From positions 1-61,008 of the forward strand of contig JBAOKB010000033.1 of NCBI GenBank assembly GCA_037044905.1: a DNA stretch of 61,008 nt. Reading direction: 5' to 3'. The notes below the pieces were generated by a model, which made no database searches, was not told where the DNA came from, and saw only the letters and a program-made list of their open reading frames with translations. This DNA comes from Hortaea werneckii (Eukaryota > Ascomycota > Dothideomycetes > Mycosphaerellales > Teratosphaeriaceae). Below are positions 11,571 through 21,810 of the stretch, one piece after another. The translations under genes and the position numbers were made by a program. Numbering within the stretch: the first letter of the stretch is position 1; the number at the start of each line of letters is the position of its first letter.

Positions 11571-13226
11571 ATGACTGCTGTCGCCTCCAACTCCCACACC
11601 ACCCATCCTCATCACCACCCGCAACCGTACTTCGGCGCTGGCCGCAGCAACAAACTCATCACGCCTGTCTACAGCACCCGACGTGCCCCAGCGAGCCCTG
11701 CGGGCTCCCACCCAACGGAAGAGAAGTCGCTTGCGACCAAGCTGAATGATGAGTCCCGCGCCGGCGCTCGCTCATCCGCTTCAATATCACTATCATCATC
11801 ATCACGAGAACGAGAGCGAAACCCACGTCCACATCAGCGCACCCATTCTCTCCCCCAGACATCTTCAACGAGGGCAGCAACCAAGACCGCCCGGCCCAAG
11901 CCACTCGACACAACTATGAGCTCCTACGCCTCAACGACGTCAGTGCCCTCGGCACCACGACCATCTGCCGGGCATGCGAAGTTACACAAACGCAACTTCT
12001 CCGGGTCCTCGCAACCAGGTCCTCCCTCGCCCATGTCGGGCGTGCAGTCTGCATTCAGCACCCCGTATGCGACGTATGAGGAGAAAGCGGACAGCGCCGA
12101 GACTCCGCCACTGGGTTCGACCTCCAAATTAAAGCCATACATGCGAAAGATGTCGTCTGCCAAGGAAGAATCTCGAGACCAAGGTCAGATCGACCTGAGC
12201 AAATCCTCCCTCGACAACGATCGCCTTACTGGCCTGGGCATACAAGATTTCGGCAATGTGCCATCGGCTTCGGATGTATCATTCGCCCATGCTGCGCGGA
12301 GAGGAACACATGCGCGAGCTACTAGTGTTGGCTCGCAAGTCTCAAGTGGGTCCGGATCCTTCAAACCTACGCTACCTTTCACGCACCCGATGCGACAGAA
12401 TCCTCAGCCGTACACGCCTCCAACGTGCAGCTCCAATGCATCCCTTGTCAACGCTGAGGAGCTTCAAGAGTCCGACGATGTCTTTGAGGACGATCTCGCA
12501 CTAGGCCAAGCACAACGCAACAAGCGCAGCATGTCCACTAACTCAATACCGGCCATGCCTCCACCGCCGCTCTTGCACTCCCACACCGCTAAGGACCTTG
12601 GAATGGTGCCTAAGCTCACAAGTGCATCCCAGACCAACTTATCAATACAATCCGGGCGATCTGGGAAGTCCTCCCGGGCAAAGCGTTGCGGACCAAAGCG
12701 AGAGACTGGAGCATCATTTGACATCCCCGCGACCGCTTCCTCGCGCACGAGCTTCGACAAGGCCTTCAGTTTTGTCTCCAAAAAGTCAGATGGTGAACCA
12801 GTCGGCCGCGACGAACGCATTCGCGAAGCACGGCGCAAATTCGAGGAGAAGGAGGCATACAAAGACCGCAAGTACGAGAAAGAGAAACTCAAACGGCGCC
12901 AGACCGACGAGGCGAAAAAGGAGAAGCAGGAGGAGAAACAACGCCGGAAATCCGAAGTATCCGACCGCACCCGGCCCTCCAACCAGAGCAGCCCCAAAAA
13001 GAGCAAGAAAAGTTTCGCTCTCGAAAACGAGCAACTACGGGCCCAGAGCTACGACGAAGCGCGCCCCGCCGACCTCACCTCCCTTCCCCGTCAAGGCGAC
13101 GTCCCCGGCATGTCGGAGAAAGTACCCCGGCTGACCGAACGCAAAGTCCGCGACGCCCAGGGCGGATGGGTGCGCTTCTCGGCGTGGTTCCAGACCCGCA
13201 TGCTCAACTGCGCCGCGGGACACTAG
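11571..13226 (+). CDS. Conserved-looking fungal protein, disordered with basic coiled coil
   Basis: A single uninterrupted frame of 551 aa that I do not recognise by family. The first about 390 residues are Ser/Pro/Thr-rich and disordered, with many RxxS-like sites. From about residue 415 to 480 there is a highly charged helix (RDERIREARRKFEEKEAYKD and onward, rich in K/E/R) likely to form a coiled coil. The last 35 residues (beginning RLTERKVRDAQGGW, with WVRFSAWFQTRMLNC) are aromatic and may be an amphipathic terminal helix. The start ATG at 11571 is the first in frame and has purines around it (GCAGGATGA). The sustained frame over 1.65 kb and codon-like composition argue for a real gene. 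Function is unknown; a cytoskeletal or polarity role would be speculation. Confidence 0.75.
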   Translation: MTAVASNSHTTHPHHHPQPYFGAGRSNKLITPVYSTRRAPASPAGSHPTEEKSLATKLNDESRAGARSSASISLSSSSRERERNPRPHQRTHSLPQTSSTRAATKTARPKPLDTTMSSYASTTSVPSAPRPSAGHAKLHKRNFSGSSQPGPPSPMSGVQSAFSTPYATYEEKADSAETPPLGSTSKLKPYMRKMSSAKEESRDQGQIDLSKSSLDNDRLTGLGIQDFGNVPSASDVSFAHAARRGTHARATSVGSQVSSGSGSFKPTLPFTHPMRQNPQPYTPPTCSSNASLVNAEELQESDDVFEDDLALGQAQRNKRSMSTNSIPAMPPPPLLHSHTAKDLGMVPKLTSASQTNLSIQSGRSGKSSRAKRCGPKRETGASFDIPATASSRTSFDKAFSFVSKKSDGEPVGRDERIREARRKFEEKEAYKDRKYEKEKLKRRQTDEAKKEKQEEKQRRKSEVSDRTRPSNQSSPKKSKKSFALENEQLRAQSYDEARPADLTSLPRQGDVPGMSEKVPRLTERKVRDAQGGWVRFSAWFQTRMLNCAAGH

Positions 13227-13806
13227 TGGTGTTCGCGCCAGTACAGATGAGGATGAGAGAGAAGCGGCTTTTTACCTCTTCCACCAAGATCGACAGATAA
13301 AGAAAAGGAGTTTGAGGAGAAGGAGTTTTGGGAACAGGAGCATTTACACTTGTTTTTCTCCGTTTTGGGGGGAATCGGTTTATACCCTTTCGTTTATCAC
13401 ATCATCATTCATCATCAGCGTAGTGGCGTTCTTTTTCATCTATTTGGGAGGGGAGGAGCACTTTTTTTCGACACACTCGCACACACTCACCCCCTCTCTC
13501 GCATTCGCTTGGCAATTGGGAGCATGGGACGGTATATGGGGTATGGAACATTTGCGCGGGCGTGCGTTTACGACGATGCATGGGCGGGAAAATGGGAGTT
13601 TTTTTGCGTGGTTGTGCCTCACTGCATTCACACATGGGCGGCGAGCTTTCCTGTGGGCTTTTTGACGTAGCTCGCACGCAAGACGCTATGGCAAGCGACC
13701 GACGCGGGTTGCGAAAATCAATCGTTTGAACCTCTTTTGTCCATCACCCTTACCTCCCTCACTCTTTCTCACTTGACGTGTTGATCGTTAGGCAACGGCG
13801 GCACTC
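13227..13806. other. Convergent 3' intergenic region
   Basis: Between two genes pointing toward each other; T-rich on the plus strand (runs of T near 13350-13480). It holds 3'-UTRs and presumably poly(A) sites; no gene seen. Confidence 0.5.
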
Positions 13807-14970
13807 TTAAGCCTGTCCCAATCGTTCGATCAGATCCCGCGGTAAGCCTCTCACTCCATCATCCGCACCTGCTGCCCGAATCCTAATCGTCCCCCTCCCC
13901 TGCTCCGGCTGCAGTACAAAACACTCCCCGCCCCCACTCCCATCCCCATGACACGCCCCCCGCAACCTTCGAATCACATCATCCAACCGCCCACACAGCC
14001 GTCGGATCCTATCCTGGTTCTCCCTCTCCCACTCCGCAATCTCCCTACCCGCCTCCACCCGCCGAACATCCATCGCCTCCTTCGAAAACATTCCGCGTAT
14101 CTTCGACGTCTGTCGATCCCATCTCGTTTGTGTCGGTGCTGCCCGGATATACCCCCGCGTCTGCGCGATCCACTGCTCGGGGACTTCGAACTTCTTGTAC
14201 CCTTCCAGCGTACTCACTTTCTTGCTCGTGGACAGTTCGAAGAGCGCCGAGCGCGGGATCCGGGTCCCGGCCGTCATGAGGCGGAGGTTGCCCTGCTGCT
14301 GCGCTGCTGCCATCGGAGTAGTAGTAGCAGTAGGAGAAGTATACCGCGCCGACATCGAGCTCGGAGCAGTCTCCACGTCGAGCGGTTGATCGGTCGATTT
14401 CGCCGCGGCGAAGTAGCCTGCGGCCGCGTGGCGTAGCATGATGTTTAGCCCGCCGAGTTTGTACGTGATGATCTGGTAATGGGCGCGACTTTCCCGGCAG
14501 GCTTCCGGGTACTGGAGGAATGCTTTCTCGAAGTTCCTCCGGAAACCGCGGAATTCATGGGGTTGGATTGTTATCTCCTTCTCGGGCTCGAGGCGGACGA
14601 AGAAGATTTTCCCTTTAACGACTTGAGCGCCGAGGGACCAATCGTCTTTTGAGGAGAGGAAGCGGCTTAGAGCCCAGCGGTCCGTGATGAGATCTAGATC
14701 GGAGAAGGAGAAGGCTGGGTGTTGGTGCAGGACGGCTCGGAAGAGCGGTTCGAGGGGTGAGGAAGGCGAGAGGCCCGCGTTGGGGTCGATGAAGAAGGTT
14801 CCTGTGTCTGGAGGGAGATGGACGGGTTTTTCGGGAGGATGCCAGAGAGGTGGCGTGCCGGGAACTAGGAGGGTAGGGTCTTGGCTGTTGAGCCAGTTGT
14901 AGGATGCTATTGCTTCGACGGCTGTGATGCCGAGATGTTGCTCGTCTGCAGGATTGTCATGTGGCGCCAT
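13807..14970 (-). CDS. Fungal protein of the family often labelled geranylgeranyl pyrophosphate synthetase
   Basis: Predicted 387-aa protein. Landmarks are a motif near the N-terminus, ASYNWLNSQDPTLLVPGTPP, then W-x-PP-x-PVHLPPDTGTFFID, a central IFFVRLE and FRGFRRNFEKAFLQYPE, and YKLGGLNIMLRHAAAGYF. This pattern matches from memory a large ascomycete family frequently annotated as geranylgeranyl pyrophosphate synthetase. It lacks the DDxxD aspartate-rich motifs of real prenyl synthases, so that label is probably wrong. Real function is unknown. The start at 14970 (MAPHDNPADEQ) is chosen because homologues begin shortly before the YNW motif; an in-frame extension to 15138 is possible. The C-terminal half has a low-complexity Thr/Ala segment and a basic Arg-rich helix. 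Confidence 0.75.
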   Translation of the reverse strand: MAPHDNPADEQHLGITAVEAIASYNWLNSQDPTLLVPGTPPLWHPPEKPVHLPPDTGTFFIDPNAGLSPSSPLEPLFRAVLHQHPAFSFSDLDLITDRWALSRFLSSKDDWSLGAQVVKGKIFFVRLEPEKEITIQPHEFRGFRRNFEKAFLQYPEACRESRAHYQIITYKLGGLNIMLRHAAAGYFAAAKSTDQPLDVETAPSSMSARYTSPTATTTPMAAAQQQGNLRLMTAGTRIPRSALFELSTSKKVSTLEGYKKFEVPEQWIAQTRGYIRAAPTQTRWDRQTSKIRGMFSKEAMDVRRVEAGREIAEWERENQDRIRRLCGRLDDVIRRLRGACHGDGSGGGECFVLQPEQGRGTIRIRAAGADDGVRGLPRDLIERLGQA

Positions 14971-15691
14971 GGTCCTGTTTGCTTTGGAGTAGGAGACCGT
15001 AGGTGGCAAACCATCAAAAGTATGTTTGTGGTCAGTTTTGAGGTTCAGGGGTTGAGTTGTGTGTGAATCAGGCAAACGGCGCGCTGAAGCCTGGTCACCG
15101 AATCGGGAAGGCACGCTCGGGTCTGTGCGAGATCTCATTCACACAGCGAGCCCGTGCAATCAGCTGGTGTTATTGCAAATTCAAACCCCTGACAGAGAGG
15201 TTTGACATCTTCACACGACACACTGGACACGCTATAGCCTGATTTGGTCACATCGACAATTGCAGAACAGTATCCCCTGCTAGTGCAGCTCTCACATTCC
15301 AGATCATGAAAGACCTTCTTGACATGCCTACACATCAGCCTACCCTGACAAACGGTCACAAGCGTCACACGATAGTCGCTTGCATAGCATGGCCACCTCA
15401 TGCATGACGTGGCCACATGGGCTTTGGTCACTCATGCCACAGATGGAGTCCCTGTTCACTGCGCTGTTGACCATCACGAGTCTGTATCGAGCACCATGGA
15501 CCTACTTATACTTGGCTGTCATTTTGACCACCTGCTACAATCTTTCTAATCCTCAACAATTTGGACCTTTGAGTGGCTCTTAGTCAATCGGCTGTAAAGA
15601 TTCTCAAGAGATTTCAACAAATATAGCGGCGAAAAGAGGGAAGTTACCATACGACGATCAAGATCACGGAACCATCAAGCTTTGTGAAAAG
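14971..15691. other. Divergent intergenic region, about 720 bp
   Basis: Separates the minus-strand hypothetical and the plus-strand secreted protein; presumably two promoters. No gene, repeat or RNA seen. Confidence 0.5.
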
Positions 15692-16672
15692 ATGGCTAGA
15701 CTGTGTTTCCTGGCGGCGCTCGCCCTTGGCTCTCTGTGTTTGAGCGCACAAGCGGCCAAAGTGGTGGCCGGAGACGATACTCCACCTGCCGTTGTCACTC
15801 GTGATGAGTATCCAACTACAACCAGCCTGAGTGAATCCCAATATCAGCCGAGCTTATCGATTGGATTCGACTCAAGCTCTGACAAGATCAGTACATTTGT
15901 CTCACCCACGATGACTGCCATGGTCCCAGGAGTTCCGGACGCGGCGAAGGAGGCCATGTCAATCACGCCTGTAGCAAGAGGCGCATCTTTCTCCACCACT
16001 ATCATGGGCACCCATCCCACATGCATGAGCAACGGGATAGCTTTCGACTGCGGCCCAACCCCCACGCACCCAAGCCCAGACAACCCCTTTCCAACAGCCA
16101 CCATCTACCGACCGAATCCGGCAGATACATCACGCTTTAGGGATCTCTTCTGCTCGCCTCCCAGCAGCAGTCTTGGCGTGGCAAAGAAAGTGATCGAGGC
16201 CGAGGTCGGAAAAGTGTGTTCCGGTCTCGGCAGGATCTGGGATCCCAGGACCGACGAGGATGGCAATACTATCACGCACGACGGCGTCTTGCCAGGAGGG
16301 AAGAAGTACCAGTTATTTGCCATGTTCACGCAGCCGGGCAATACGGCGGTGGATTTTTCGACTCCGGTTTGCGAGGCGGGATTCCTGATGCCGTTTGAGA
16401 ATTGCAAGGCGAATAAGGATGGGCTTTTTAGAGGGGGGTGGGTCACTCTTGGTCTTGGGAAGGGTGGTCGTGAAAGTGATGTTCTGTTCAAGGTCAGGGC
16501 TGATTGGCCTCCGAAGGTGGAGAGGCGGTCTGTTGATCAGGCTGGGGTTTTGCAGATGGCGAAAGGGATGGAGCTGAAGAGCCTGAGCACAGCGGTTCAC
16601 GATCTGCATGAAGACTCTGTTTGCAATGCTACGGCTCCGGCTTCTGTGACGACGGCGTCGACGTCATTGTAG
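15692..16672 (+). CDS. Secreted cysteine-containing protein, unknown family
   Basis: Predicted 326-aa protein. It starts with a clear signal peptide: MARLCFLAALALGSL, then CLSAQA, with cleavage likely after about residue 21-22. The mature part has seven Cys (in THPTC, FDCGP, DLFCSPP, KVCSG, TPVCEAG, FENCKAN and DSVCNAT), enough for three disulphides plus one free Cys. The segment after the signal is Ser/Thr-rich and probably O-glycosylated or flexible. The C-terminus (TASTSL) is Thr/Ser-rich, but there is no convincing hydrophobic GPI-anchor tail. No catalytic motif is recognisable. It could be a cell-wall or apoplastic protein; calling it an effector would be inference only. Single exon; the start is the first ATG. 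Confidence 0.8.
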   Translation: MARLCFLAALALGSLCLSAQAAKVVAGDDTPPAVVTRDEYPTTTSLSESQYQPSLSIGFDSSSDKISTFVSPTMTAMVPGVPDAAKEAMSITPVARGASFSTTIMGTHPTCMSNGIAFDCGPTPTHPSPDNPFPTATIYRPNPADTSRFRDLFCSPPSSSLGVAKKVIEAEVGKVCSGLGRIWDPRTDEDGNTITHDGVLPGGKKYQLFAMFTQPGNTAVDFSTPVCEAGFLMPFENCKANKDGLFRGGWVTLGLGKGGRESDVLFKVRADWPPKVERRSVDQAGVLQMAKGMELKSLSTAVHDLHEDSVCNATAPASVTTASTSL

Positions 16673-17043
16673 CCGGAAGGATTTGTTGCGGATCTTTTGC
16701 TGCTACCCTTCGCCTGGCTCGGGAACCTGGTGAGGGCGGGTTGGTCTGCTCCCAATTGATCATTTCTGACTTCTGAACATTTTCGTGCTTAAGAAATACA
16801 CTCACGTGGACGCGGGCGGCTGGGGTGTTAGTACATAGCCAAAGTCCCCGCCGAGGATCGGAGGGATACTCATTCAAAGATGTTGTGTTCTTTGAGGGAT
16901 GCAAGGACCAGAAGAGGGATGACAAACGGCGACAATGCTCAGGGTGCTCTCTTGAGGCAGGGAAAAGCCATGGATCATAGCTCTTCAGGCTCACACCTCC
17001 CATGAATCTGTAGGATGCGATAACCTTAGATAGCACTTAATTC
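16673..17043. other. Convergent 3' intergenic region
   Basis: 371 bp between convergent stops. No coding or RNA feature seen. Confidence 0.5.
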
Positions 17044-17895
17044 TCACCCATCATCAAACCTCCTCACTCCAACAAGTCTACTGACTCTATCATCGATTCT
17101 CCTAACAGCGTTTTGCACGTCAATAGTACAGCTCCCATACTCATGCATCAGCACACTCATTCCACCCACCTGTCTCGCCATCCTCCGAATCTGCACCCGA
17201 CTAAGCGTTTCGAACAACTGCTGCGCTTTTGGTTTCTTGTACAACCACTGCATGCGCCTCCGGAAGCTATAGCTTGCGTATTTGGTTCGCTGCGCCCAAA
17301 ATCTATCGCCGTCGGGATCGTCTTCGTCGTCATCATACCCATCAACGACGTATCGCGGTGGTCGCCGTGTCTCGCGATCGTAGTAGCCTCGCGCCCTACT
17401 CCGTGAACGATTGTCCTTCTCGTTCGGCGAGCCATAATAAGGGGACACAGATCTCGACTCCCTCTTCTTCCGTCTCCTACGCTTTTCATGCTCATCTAGA
17501 TCGCTAATCCCACGCTCCCCCGGCTCTAAGAATGGCCGCTCGATCTCGCGAAACTGCCGGATCAGTCGCTTGACAGTATCACCCATCGTCTTCAACGTCA
17601 CATCGTCTAGCTCAACCCCACTATCCATCCGGGACCCATCACCCCTACTAATCATCCGGTGGTGCTTCTTACACATCTTCTTCATCACCCGGAGATTCGC
17701 CCGTTCTTCTAAGAGCTCGGTGCGGAGGTTGGTGAGGTAGGTGTGGACTTCGTGGGGAGCTTCGCCGAGCGTGCTGAAATTGGACCAGAGGACCCGGATG
17801 AAAGTTCCTAGCGTGAAAGCAAATGACACGAAGCCGATGATGCCTGATGCGAGGAAGAAAGGGGAGGTGGCTGTGGTAGAGAGATATATGCCCAT
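17044..17895 (-). CDS. Fungal membrane-anchored protein with basic linker
   Basis: Predicted 283-aa protein of unknown function. The N-terminus has one hydrophobic segment at about residues 11-33 (SPFFLASGIIGFVSFAFTLG), then a helical region (LTNLRTELLEERANLRVMKK). A strongly basic and acidic low-complexity linker follows (KRRRRKKRESRS; DDDEDDPDGD). The conserved-looking end runs FRRRMQWLYKKPKAQQLFET and continues LSRVQIRRMARQVG. Composition fits a single-pass membrane protein with a long cytosolic domain, seen in many ascomycetes without a known role. Start ATG at 17895, single exon. Confidence 0.7.
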   Translation of the reverse strand: MGIYLSTTATSPFFLASGIIGFVSFAFTLGTFIRVLWSNFSTLGEAPHEVHTYLTNLRTELLEERANLRVMKKMCKKHHRMISRGDGSRMDSGVELDDVTLKTMGDTVKRLIRQFREIERPFLEPGERGISDLDEHEKRRRRKKRESRSVSPYYGSPNEKDNRSRSRARGYYDRETRRPPRYVVDGYDDDEDDPDGDRFWAQRTKYASYSFRRRMQWLYKKPKAQQLFETLSRVQIRRMARQVGGMSVLMHEYGSCTIDVQNAVRRIDDRVSRLVGVRRFDDG

Positions 17896-18342
17896 TGTGC
17901 TGTAGTCGCCCTATCTCAAATGGTTACCCTGCTAGGAAGGACGATAGCGATGCACGAAATGAAATTAGGGTTTATCGAGAAGAGCGTTGGTATGCTCATG
18001 ACCTTCACGGCGCATGGCGATTGCACGTCCATGTTTACATTTGGATCGATCATTGTGATGGTCGCATTCAGGCTTCCGGGTGGTTCCCCGAAGCCGCGTT
18101 TTACGGAGCAACTCAAATAGTTTGTCAGCACCAGGAAGCATTCATTTCAAGTTCCCTGCCAAGGCGCTAAGCCCGAAGTACCTTTTTGAGCGACAACATC
18201 ATGTAGACACTGCATATGGACAGCCATGCATCCATTTCCCGAGGGAAACGTCCTCCGCCAACACACGGCATTTCCCCCCTCCATCAGGCCCCTTCACCAC
18301 ATCGCAAAAACCCCCCACCCCAAATCCAGTAAACCCTTGACA
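17896..18342. other. Intergenic, about 450 bp
   Basis: Promoter of the membrane-anchored protein and 3' flank of the next minus-strand gene. Nothing else seen. Confidence 0.5.
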
Positions 18343-18888
18343 CTACTCCTCCTCATCCCCATCAAACTCCGCCTCATCCCCCGGCCCCTGCACCGCCGGC
18401 TGATAAATCCCAGTATACTCCCTCTCCAACTCGACCGAAGTCTTCCTACTGCCCGGCATCCCTCTGGCCTCCCACGCGGAAATCTCCTCGAAAGCCTCGG
18501 GATCTCCTGATCGCTTTGTCGGACTGTCGTCGTCGCTGAGGTGCGCTTTTTGGGATTCGGGTGTGCTGACTGCGGAAGTGACGGTGCCGGTGAAGGGGTA
18601 GTTGTTGTTGGCGGGAGTGAAGATGGTGCGTGGGGTGGGGCTTTGGGTTCTGGTGAGTGTGCGTGTCCTGGGAGGTGGGGAGGGAGTTGGGGGATGTTTT
18701 AGTTTTGGGGGGTTTGAGGGGCTTCCTTGTGTGGGCGATTTAGGGGATTCTTTGGAGGTAGTCTTGTCGGATTTGGGATGGCCTGCGGATGATTGTTTGG
18801 AGGGTGTTTGTTGCTGAGAGTCTTTGCCTTTGCCCTTGCCCTTGTTGGGATCGCCCCCAGACGAAGAAGCCTTCTTGGAAGAGTCCAT
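18343..18888 (-). CDS. Small disordered protein, Ser/Pro/Lys-rich
   Basis: Predicted 181-aa protein of unknown function. The first 100 residues are low complexity (Lys/Gly/Ser/Pro, with GKGKGKD and TPSPPPRTRTLTRTQ). The C-terminal 50 residues look conserved rather than random: EEISAWEARGMPGSRKTSVE, then EREYTGIYQP, then an acidic tail EFDGDEEE. The single exon starts with ATG at 18888 (MDSSKKASSS). The order-poor N-terminus with a conserved acidic end is typical of small fungal proteins of unknown role. Confidence 0.6.
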   Translation of the reverse strand: MDSSKKASSSGGDPNKGKGKGKDSQQQTPSKQSSAGHPKSDKTTSKESPKSPTQGSPSNPPKLKHPPTPSPPPRTRTLTRTQSPTPRTIFTPANNNYPFTGTVTSAVSTPESQKAHLSDDDSPTKRSGDPEAFEEISAWEARGMPGSRKTSVELEREYTGIYQPAVQGPGDEAEFDGDEEE

Positions 18889-19791
18889 GTTGCTCTGCTG
18901 TAGACTGATAAGTGACCCATGGTGCAGTCAACAATCCTGATATATCGCATCGATGTTTGCTGTACTTTGCGTAGGTCAAAGATCGATATTCCGGACACTG
19001 CTTGTCTCGATGACGGCGTTGCTTCCATAAAGGACCTATCTTTTGTTAGGAACGATCCAGCTCTTTCAAGCTGTTTGGTGACCTTTGACTTCTGATTCAG
19101 GCGATGAGTGAAGGCGTTTGCTTGTTTTACGCCATGGTCAAAGGAATGATCCAGTCCCTTCGACAATCCATCACGACGTCAACACTCTGCTGTGATTCTC
19201 TTCACTCCGTCCTTGGCTTTCTCCAACGCTCGCACGTTTCAGTGTTGGATAACGGTCGCTAAAGCAACATCTTTACAAGAGAGTCTGCCGCTCTAATGCT
19301 GTGATGCCGTAAGCGACCACCACAACCGAGTTTCTACTAATGGGAACGCGTAGGCTTTCAACCTCCCTACTGTTGCGAATCGTACCCCAAGGGGTCAGCA
19401 CAGGAGTAAGACCGCATTATGGGAGTTAGGCACGGAAAAGGTACAGTAGGTGAAAGGAGATCGTTTCTCGTTTTCTTTGCATTTATCTTCCATACAGAAG
19501 TGCAGATAAAAGACTACCTATCAGCCCTCTCAACAAGTCTGCCATTCGTCTTTGGTACTCCCAGAGCACAATCTCTCACTAACCATACAACTTGTAAATG
19601 CGAAAGAGCCAGCCTTGTTCAGAAGAAATCGACAAACCCGTGCCTTTCATCCCTCCCTCTACCTTCTACTTGGAAGGGGATCAAATCCATGAAGCGTGTG
19701 AGAGATAAACAAAGCAAGCAAGCAAAGAAGAGCACGGTCAACGCACTGAAAAAAATCCTCACTCATCCGCTCAAGCCTTCGTATTCTTAAC
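18889..19791. other. Intergenic, about 900 bp
   Basis: Upstream of the small disordered protein and downstream of the 672-aa protein, both on the minus strand. A 123-codon plus-strand frame at 19419-19790 abuts the neighbour's stop and looks like antisense of its 3'-UTR; not accepted as a gene. Confidence 0.5.
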
Positions 19792-21810
19792 TCATTCTCC
19801 GCCACTCCCACACCACAACTTCCTCCACCCGCCTTTCCTCTTACTCCCCCCTCCTTCCTGCGTCCTGTTCGCCTTCTTCTTCATGGCGCCAACATCACTC
19901 TGACCCGTCTCCGTCGTCGTCGTACTCTCCCGTTTCTCCATCGCCGCATCACCCGGCCCGATTCCCGCAGCAGCAGCGGCCCGGAAGCCGCTCCGCGGCA
20001 GTGCATCCTGTGCGGCGGCCGAGGCAGACTTACTACGTCCTGCTTCTGGTCCTGAGCCTGCGGCCGACGGAGGGACGGGACTGGCGCTGCGCGCGGGGGT
20101 GCTGGTCCCGCTCGCGCCTTCCCTTGTGGCGGGGATCAATGGTCGGGCGACCGAGTCTCGTCGTTGGTGGGAGGTGGTTTCGGGCGGAGCGTCCCAGATG
20201 CTGGTGCTGCGGGAGTGGTTCTGAGGCAGGGGTGAAGGGGTGCGGCTAAGGTGCTCTCGGCTGGTTTCGCTGAGAGGGTGCTGCGCGTCTAGGAGGTCAG
20301 GTCGCCAAGTCGCCTGGTGGCGATCGTTATGCTTCCGCCGGTTGCTTGTGGCGCGGTTGATTAGAACGGTGGAGGTTGAATCGCCGCGGGCGCGGCCCGT
20401 TTCCATCTTCTTGAGACTCTCAGACCTGCCTGGTTCGCTCTCTTCTTGGGAAGTGGAGATTTGAGATGCGCGTGAGGCTTTGTTGCTGCTTCGTCGAAAC
20501 ACCGATGAGGAACTCGAGCGCATGCTATTACGCTTCTCTAGGGGTTGCTGGGAGGGACTGCCCGGTGGTGTGGAAAGTGGCGATGCCGAGGCTCTCGATG
20601 GCGAGTTGCTGATACCAAGACTGGCAGAGCGAGCGATGTTGTTTGCGGCATTTGCTGACACTGAATCGCGCTCCTCGTACTTGAAGCTTGGTGACCAGCC
20701 CTCCTTGAATGTCACCCAGATCCCGGTCATGGTAATGATCTCGCGCAGAGCATTGTCTGTCTCGTACTGTTCTGGATCGCTGTCCTCATCGTCAAGTGCT
20801 TCTTGAACGGCGCTGTCGCTGCTTACTTTGGGAGTCGCCTTCGGCGTGGAAAGAGGCGTGGTGGCGGCGGGTTCGGGCATCCGATACGAGTCGTTGATCT
20901 CCAGGCCTGTCTTGCTCAGATTGGCAATGATGGGATGACGTCGACTGTTAGGCGATATGGTGCTGAAATTGAACTGCTTGTTCTTGGACTTGCTGCCATC
21001 CTTCCGACGCTTTGGCACCCATCTCACCGTCAACCCAAGCCCATGTTCGTCTGTGCTGAAGAATTCGTAGCCGCCATTCATCAATGGATATGCTTCCCAT
21101 TCATGCCCAGATGCCATGCACACCTTCGCCTTGCCACCGTTGAAGGCGGAATCGTCTTTCCTGCCCTTGCAGATCAAGCCAATGACGTCCCGTACCTCCC
21201 CATCCTCGTCCTCGGCTTCAGTGCTGTATTTTTCTGCTCTTAATACGACAATATCGTTTGGACAAAGAGAATGTTTGGCCTTGTATATCTTGGTGATGGC
21301 TCTAGTAAGCCTGACGCTGAAATTTGCTGAAGGAACGACTTCGAATGCCGGTCGTGGTCGCGCATTGGCTGTGATACGATGCAACTGTAATAGCGACCGG
21401 GGCCGACGGTGTAGCTTCTGTCGTGTTAAGGACGCCGGGGGTGGATGGCAGATGCTGAATCGAGTCTTGGGTCGGTTGCTCTTCTTCTTCCTTTCACCGC
21501 CTGCTATGCTTCCCTCCCGCGAATCCGCTTCGCTCGTACTCCTCGTGTCGGGCTCGGCGAACATGTCATCTTCAACATTGCTTGGCACCGGCGAAGGCGG
21601 GCTACTCGAGCTGAAGGAGAGAGTCGATAAAAAGGGCCTCTTGGTGTCGGTCGAGGCTTTCGCATTGCTGCCTCCCTCGGCCTGCTTGACTGGATCCTCG
21701 CCTGCGAAGGGATTCAAGTGATTGAGAGTGATGGTAGGTAAGTTTGGGACCCAACGTGCGAAGCCGGTAGGCTGTGACGCCGCTGGAGGTGAAGCTGTTG
21801 CTGCGGCCAT
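19792..21810 (-). CDS. Conserved-looking fungal protein with a globular core and disordered tail
   Basis: Predicted 672-aa protein in one exon, family not recognised. Residues about 1-115 are disordered with Pro/Ser. Residues about 120-310 appear globular: TRFSICHPPPASLTRQKLHR, LHRITANARPRPAFEVVPSA, FSVRLTRAITKIYKAKHSLC and VVLRAEKYSTEAEDEDGE, then VCMASGHEWEAYPLMNGGYE and VRWVPKRR. Another conserved-looking block follows (IITMTGIWVTFKEGWSPSFK). The rest is Ser/Arg-rich. The beta-rich look of the core, with an FE-V-V and W-V-P-K-R pattern, resembles phospholipid- or tubby-like folds, but that is only a guess. Start ATG at 21810; stop at 19792. Confidence 0.78.
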   Translation of the reverse strand: MAAATASPPAASQPTGFARWVPNLPTITLNHLNPFAGEDPVKQAEGGSNAKASTDTKRPFLSTLSFSSSSPPSPVPSNVEDDMFAEPDTRSTSEADSREGSIAGGERKKKSNRPKTRFSICHPPPASLTRQKLHRRPRSLLQLHRITANARPRPAFEVVPSANFSVRLTRAITKIYKAKHSLCPNDIVVLRAEKYSTEAEDEDGEVRDVIGLICKGRKDDSAFNGGKAKVCMASGHEWEAYPLMNGGYEFFSTDEHGLGLTVRWVPKRRKDGSKSKNKQFNFSTISPNSRRHPIIANLSKTGLEINDSYRMPEPAATTPLSTPKATPKVSSDSAVQEALDDEDSDPEQYETDNALREIITMTGIWVTFKEGWSPSFKYEERDSVSANAANNIARSASLGISNSPSRASASPLSTPPGSPSQQPLEKRNSMRSSSSSVFRRSSNKASRASQISTSQEESEPGRSESLKKMETGRARGDSTSTVLINRATSNRRKHNDRHQATWRPDLLDAQHPLSETSREHLSRTPSPLPQNHSRSTSIWDAPPETTSHQRRDSVARPLIPATREGASGTSTPARSASPVPPSAAGSGPEAGRSKSASAAAQDALPRSGFRAAAAAGIGPGDAAMEKRESTTTTETGQSDVGAMKKKANRTQEGGGSKRKGGWRKLWCGSGGE

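Noticed and set aside
19419..19790. 123-codon plus-strand frame
   Set aside because: Abuts the stop of the minus-strand neighbour and looks like antisense 3'-UTR.
20803..21721. Overlapping plus-strand frames of 146 and 201 codons
   Set aside because: Antisense to the 672-aa protein.
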